Shown: piece by piece, positions 5,772 through 8,746 of the stretch | Layout of the letters: the number at the start of each line of letters is the position of its first letter | Position numbering within the stretch: position 1 is the stretch's first letter | Assembly: GCA_046485135.1 (NCBI GenBank) | Contig: JAWOHN010000104.1 | Span: forward strand, 1-8,746 | Reading direction: 5' to 3' | DNA: 8,746 nucleotides | Source: CAZAQS01 sp046485135 | Lineage (GTDB): Bacteria > Chloroflexota > Anaerolineae > Anaerolineales > UBA4823 | Program-made: the position numbers and the translations under genes | Notes under the pieces: model-generated | Told to the model about the DNA's origin: nothing | The model's database searches: none | Seen by the model: the letters and a program-made list of their open reading frames with translations, nothing else

Positions 5772-7145
5772 TCAAACCCTGACCGGAAGGCTGAGCGTGA
5801 ATAGGGCTCCACCTTCAGGATGGTTAGATGCTGTCAGGGCGCCTCCATGCGCCTCAGCCAGTTGGCGCGCGATTGCCAGGCCGATACCTGTGCCGCCTTC
5901 CTCCCGGCTGCGAGAATGCCCCGCCCGGTAGAAGCGCTCAAAAATATGCGGCAGATCATTTGGGTGGATGCCTGGTCCGCTGTCATGTACTTGCAGTTGC
6001 ACCTGCCCAGATTGAGCGCTCAAGGAGAGGCTGATTCTGCCTTTCTCCGGTGTGTAACGCAGGGCGTTTGTCACCAGATTGGAGATGACCTGTTCAATCC
6101 GCACCGGATCAATTGAGACCAAAGACAAGGGAGCCTGGGCAGGCTGCAGGTGCAGCTCTACCTGGCGCGAGTCGGTCTGAGGTTTAAAGCGCTCAATTAC
6201 ATGCTTGACCAGCTCGGACAGGTCGTTGGGAGTGCGGTTCAGGGTGAGTTGCCCGGAATCGGCCAGGGCCAGGGTGCGCAGATCTTCCACCAGGCGAGCC
6301 AGGGTGTGGTTCTGTTGCAGGATGGGGTCCAGGTTTTTTGCGGTGAGGGGATAGACTCCATCCTGGATGGCCTCCAGGTGGGCGCGTTGCACAGCCAGGG
6401 GTGTGCGCAGCTCGTGGGCGATATCTGCTGTCATATCCCGGCGACTCTGTTCGGCCTGCTGGAGGGACTCAGCCATTTGGTTGAAGGCCTTGCCCAGGCT
6501 GGCCAATTCATCATCGCCACTCACTACAACTCGGTGTGAGAGCTGCCCGGATGCCAGGGATTGGGCGGCGTTGGTCAGGTCCCGTACCGGGCGCAGCACG
6601 GTGTAGGCCAGCAGCATAGCCAGCAGTAAGGAAACCCCGCCAGCGATCAATGCTGCTACCCGGGCCGCGTTATCAAGGCGTTGCATCAGCGCTGTTTGGT
6701 CGCCGGCTTGAAAAACCATACCGTTTTCTGGCAACAAGAATCCGACCGTGCGCGAGCCGTTTTTTAGGGTAATGGCTGCCTGGATTTGTTGCGAGCTTAA
6801 TCCCCCAGAGGCCTGGGTATCTTCTGTATCATAAACCAGGCTGCCATCTGAATCTGCCAGGCGCAGGCGCTGGTTCATCATGCCGCCCATGCCTTGTTGC
6901 CCAGCGCCCTGACCCATCCGGTCATGAGAACCGGGCATGCGCAGCAGGGTTTCCACTCCCTGCCAGCTTTGGTTTTCTTTATAATAGGCTTCCAGGGCGT
7001 TGACCAGTTCCGTGGAACCACTCAATCCACCTCGAAACATGAAGGTGGTTACTTCACGCTGTGTTGTCAAACGAACCAGCGTAACCACACTGAGGATCGA
7101 CACCAGGACCACCAGAGCAAAGGCAAGAAAGATCCGCAAACGCAT
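5772..7145 (-). CDS. Two-component sensor histidine kinase with Met-rich extracytoplasmic domain (BaeS-like)
   Basis: Membrane sensor kinase, 457 residues. Domains in order: transmembrane helix 1 (about 4-24); extracytoplasmic sensor (about 25-162); transmembrane helix 2 (about 163-184); HAMP (about 183-235); HisKA with H-box ADIAHELRTPL and phosphoacceptor His244; HATPase with N-box Asn356 and Asn360, DSGPGI (388-393), the FERFYR F-box, and GGTGIGLA (417-424). The sensor holds a cluster of Met70, Met77, Met86, Met89 and Met90 with His74, in a Gly/Gln-rich stretch (MGQGAGQQGMGGMM). This suggests binding of a soft metal ion or a partner protein, which is inference. The ATG at 7145 is chosen because GGTGAG lies 7 nt before it; a GTG at 7157 overlaps the regulator stop and would add four residues. 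It follows the regulator gene by 8 bp, a classic cognate pair. Confidence 0.93.
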   Translation of the reverse strand: MRLRIFLAFALVVLVSILSVVTLVRLTTQREVTTFMFRGGLSGSTELVNALEAYYKENQSWQGVETLLRMPGSHDRMGQGAGQQGMGGMMNQRLRLADSDGSLVYDTEDTQASGGLSSQQIQAAITLKNGSRTVGFLLPENGMVFQAGDQTALMQRLDNAARVAALIAGGVSLLLAMLLAYTVLRPVRDLTNAAQSLASGQLSHRVVVSGDDELASLGKAFNQMAESLQQAEQSRRDMTADIAHELRTPLAVQRAHLEAIQDGVYPLTAKNLDPILQQNHTLARLVEDLRTLALADSGQLTLNRTPNDLSELVKHVIERFKPQTDSRQVELHLQPAQAPLSLVSIDPVRIEQVISNLVTNALRYTPEKGRISLSLSAQSGQVQLQVHDSGPGIHPNDLPHIFERFYRAGHSRSREEGGTGIGLAIARQLAEAHGGALTASNHPEGGALFTLSLPVRV

Positions 7146-7153
7146 ATTAATTC

Positions 7154-7858
7154 TCACCCTGTTTGACCCGCCAGACCCGCATCTCTGTTAAACCGGTAGC
7201 CGACCCCAAAAACGGTCTCGATATAACGCGGGTGTTTGGGATTATCTTCAATCTTTGCCCTCAGGTTTTTGATATGTGCATCGATCGTGCGGTCGTAGCC
7301 TTCATAAGCCGTACCGAGGGCAGCTTCGGATAGTTGTAAGCGGCTGAAGGCGCGGCCTGGTTGGCCGGCCAGGGCAGTGAGCAGGTTGAATTCAGTGGGA
7401 GTCAGGTCCACCGAGCGCCCGGAAATCTTGACGATGTGTGCATCCAGGTCGATTTCTAAATCGGCAATCCGCAAAACGCTTGGCGCAGGTGGGGCTGCGC
7501 CTGCCCGGCGCAAGACAGCGCGCACGCGTGCAACTACTTCCCGGGGCGAGTATGGCTTCGTGATATAGTCATCCGCCCCAATCTCCAATCCGATCAAGCG
7601 GTCGGCTTCTTCAACTCGCGCGGTTAGCATGATGATAGGGGTATCCGCTTTGCGCCGGATCTCACGGGCCACATCCAGACCATCCATCCCGGGCAGGTTT
7701 AAGTCCAGAATTACCAGGTCGGGTCGCTTATGTTCCCAATTAGACAGGCCGCTATCGCCCCGGTAGGCAGTCAGCACGTCATAGCCAGCCTGCTCCAGGT
7801 AAGAGCGCAAAACTTTGACCAGCTCAGGTTCATCTTCGATAATCAGGATCGTAGGCAT
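7154..7858 (-). CDS. OmpR/PhoB-family DNA-binding response regulator
   Basis: Cytoplasmic transcription regulator of 234 residues, phosphorylated by the adjacent kinase. The receiver domain (1 to about 118) has the acidic pocket Glu8/Asp9/Glu10, phosphoacceptor Asp52 in VILDLNLPGMDG, Thr79 in IIMLTAR and Lys101 in DYITKPY. The winged-helix domain (about 130-228) contains LTPTEFNLLTALAGQPGRAF, the recognition region YEGYDRTIDAHIKNLRAKIE, and the C-terminal wing ETVFGVGYRF. The start ATG has no clear SD, while a good promoter lies just upstream, so the 5' UTR may be only about 24 nt. It is the first gene of the regulator-kinase-ybaK operon. OmpR/PhoB-type regulators bind direct repeats at 11-bp spacing, which is what stands upstream of the neighbouring exported-protein gene; that gene is the likely target. 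Confidence 0.95.
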   Translation of the reverse strand: MPTILIIEDEPELVKVLRSYLEQAGYDVLTAYRGDSGLSNWEHKRPDLVILDLNLPGMDGLDVAREIRRKADTPIIMLTARVEEADRLIGLEIGADDYITKPYSPREVVARVRAVLRRAGAAPPAPSVLRIADLEIDLDAHIVKISGRSVDLTPTEFNLLTALAGQPGRAFSRLQLSEAALGTAYEGYDRTIDAHIKNLRAKIEDNPKHPRYIETVFGVGYRFNRDAGLAGQTG

Positions 7859-7888
7859 ACGCTTAGAGCATCCAAGAATGTTGCTTTG

Positions 7889-7916
7889 ATTATATCGGAA
7901 AAACGCCAGGTGTTAT
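7889..7916 (-). promoter_or_regulatory. Promoter of the response regulator-kinase-ybaK operon
   Basis: The minus strand has a consensus -10 TATAAT (7889-7894), 16 nt from ATAACA (7911-7916; four of six matches to TTGACA). Predicted transcription starts near 7882, about 24 nt before the regulator ATG. None of the 11-bp-spaced TTCACA boxes seen upstream of the exported-protein gene occur here, so direct autoregulation through that motif is not evident. Confidence 0.6.
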
Positions 7917-7931
7917 CTGTCTGAGATTGCA

Positions 7932-7967
7932 CAGAAACCCGGTCATCAACGATCGACCGGGTTTCTG
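7932..7967 (-). terminator. Hairpin downstream of the exported-protein gene, possible weak terminator
   Basis: CAGAAACCCGGTC (7932-7944) pairs perfectly with GACCGGGTTTCTG (7955-7967) around a 10-nt loop. It lies 22 nt past the stop of the exported-protein gene and just before the regulator promoter. The only U-rich part lies inside the right arm and no U-run follows the stem, so termination could be partial and allow read-through into the regulator operon. Confidence 0.6.
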
Positions 7968-7988
7968 CGTTGCAACCTGCTGGGAGTT

Positions 7989-8537
7989 TTAGCCTCCTTG
8001 CGATGCAGCCCGCGCTCCACGATTTCCAAAGCCCCGCATCCCGCTGCTGGGGCGATCCGTGCCATCTGGACCGGTTCCGTTGCACGCGCCGCCGGCAAAG
8101 CCACGGCTGCCCATGCGCTGGTTCATCCAGGTAGCCTGCTCCTGGGTGATAAGGCCTGCTTCAACGGCTTTTTGTAAGGCGCCGGCGCGCACTTCTGCCC
8201 TCAAGGCGCTGAAATTCTCAGGGCTAATGCCAAATGATTCAGCAACCTGCCACATGCTTTCGCCGGCAGCCAGGCGGGAATTCAGTTCCTCAGAGCTGAT
8301 TCCAAAAGCATTAGCGTAGGCATCCACCATATACTCGTGCATGGGTCCGTAGCTGCCATCCGTTGGCCGGTCTTGGAAAAATCCTTGGCCCATCATGCCA
8401 TAGCCACCGCGCCCGCCCATCATGCCAGGCCCATAACCTGTGCCGGGCTCAGCTGGGGTGGGAGCCTGTGCCAGGGCCGCGCCAGCGGTCAGGGCAGCAG
8501 CTATAACGACGATACCAATAATCCAGATCTTTTTCAT
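7989..8537 (-). CDS. Secreted Met/Gly-rich small helical protein, function unknown
   Basis: Exported protein of 182 residues. A Sec signal peptide (KK, hydrophobic core, ALA|Q, predicted cleavage after residue 23) is followed by a Met/Gly/Tyr-rich stretch with GPGMMGGRGGYGMMGQG (36-52) and PMHEYM (65-70). A helical region (about 72-142) comes next, with two FGIS segments (78-81, 102-105) and a final AGLITQEQATWMNQRM, resembling small exported helical domains of the DUF2680 type; that family link is by pattern only. The C-terminus is Gly/Arg-rich with a single Cys152. The ATG at 8537 is chosen because AAGGAG lies 8 nt upstream and the signal peptide starts there; the longer frame from 8684 would overlap both the upstream gene and the regulatory repeats. 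Ten mature Met residues suggest copper or silver binding or a CpxP/Spy-like envelope role, which is inference. Position and promoter tie it to the adjacent two-component system. Confidence 0.85.
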   Translation of the reverse strand: MKKIWIIGIVVIAAALTAGAALAQAPTPAEPGTGYGPGMMGGRGGYGMMGQGFFQDRPTDGSYGPMHEYMVDAYANAFGISSEELNSRLAAGESMWQVAESFGISPENFSALRAEVRAGALQKAVEAGLITQEQATWMNQRMGSRGFAGGACNGTGPDGTDRPSSGMRGFGNRGARAASQGG

Positions 8538-8581
8538 GTTGTTCACTCCTTTTATTAGATTTACCGTTTCGATCTGGCTTA

Positions 8582-8636
8582 AGGATACCGTATAGGTGTG
8601 AAGAAGTTGTGAAGAGCGCTTGAAGAAGGTGTGAAA
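8582..8636 (-). promoter_or_regulatory. Four OmpR/PhoB-type direct repeats with downstream -10, promoter of the exported-protein gene
   Basis: Read on the minus strand the boxes are TTTCACA (8630-8636), CTTCAAG (8619-8625), CTTCACA (8608-8614) and CTTCACA (8597-8603), each starting exactly 11 bp after the last with 4-bp spacers. Nine bp after the last box is TATCCT (8582-8587), a plausible -10. This is the geometry of PhoB-like activated promoters, in which boxes replace the -35. The array fills the gap between the upstream stop codon (8642-8644) and the -10. The likely binder is the response regulator encoded at 7154-7858. Confidence 0.65.
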
Positions 8637-8641
8637 CAATT

Positions 8642-8746
8642 TCAGGGCTGTTCCTCTCCCGAAAGCAGGCGGATTTTCTCCCAAGGCGGCGCTTTGGATT
8701 CTTCGGCCAGGATGGCGCGCAACTCGAAGATTTCATCGCGGATGGT
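8642..8746 (-). CDS. C-terminal fragment of an unidentified protein, cut by the window edge
   Basis: An open frame enters from the right edge and reads 34 residues to a TGA at 8642-8644. It starts TIRDEIFELRAILAEESKAP and ends LLSGEEQP: a charged, Glu-rich helical stretch followed by a short tail. Composition and third-position G/C preference look like its neighbours, and the frame ends 6 bp before the regulatory repeat array, as expected for a real gene boundary. The start is outside the window and no domain can be assigned. It could be a small regulator or any soluble protein with a helical C-terminus. Confidence 0.6.
   Translation of the reverse strand, partial: TIRDEIFELRAILAEESKAPPWEKIRLLSGEEQP

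Noticed and set aside
8538..8684. N-terminal extension of the exported protein back to 8684.
   Set aside because: It would put 49 residues before a clear signal peptide and overlap the upstream gene and the phased repeats; the ATG at 8537 has a strong SD.

Overview
The window looks like a bacterial chromosome segment, probably from the Chloroflexota (Anaerolineae-like). This is inferred from two things: the solute-binding lipoprotein has a Thr/Val/Glu linker after its lipobox Cys, and there is a small exported Met/Gly-rich protein of a style common in that group. No rRNA, tRNA, CRISPR array, transposase or phage gene is visible. Every supported gene is on the minus strand, so transcription runs from high to low coordinates.

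From right to left: (1) the C-terminal 34 residues of an unidentified protein (8642-8746). (2) An intergenic gap of about 100 bp holding four 7-bp direct repeats at an exact 11-bp period (8597-8636), the usual layout of an OmpR/PhoB-type response-regulator site. It lies just upstream of a secreted Met/Gly-rich helical protein (7989-8537), whose gene is followed by a 13-bp inverted repeat. (3) A promoter (TATAAT at 7889-7894) and a tight operon of an OmpR-family response regulator, a BaeS-like sensor kinase with a Met-rich extracytoplasmic domain, and a YbaK-type aminoacyl-tRNA deacylase. It ends at a perfect 23-bp inverted-repeat terminator. (4) A 365-bp gap carrying a candidate promoter and a leader with an extended Shine-Dalgarno and a small ORF. 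It precedes a complete polar amino acid ABC importer in the order binding protein, permease, permease, ATPase (aapJQMP-like), which ends at a hairpin terminator (321-353). (5) A gene-free left end (1-320) with a short 36-bp tandem repeat and an isolated inverted repeat.

Functionally, the window joins a complete amino acid uptake system to a two-component envelope-sensing module. The most interesting inference is that the regulator, kinase, Met-rich exported protein and the four-box array form one circuit comparable to BaeSR/Spy or CpxAR/CpxP. In it the regulator would act on the array to drive the exported protein, and the kinase and the exported protein share Met/Gly-rich segments that might bind the same ligand, such as a soft metal ion. 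This rests on motif layout and gene order, not on any database search.
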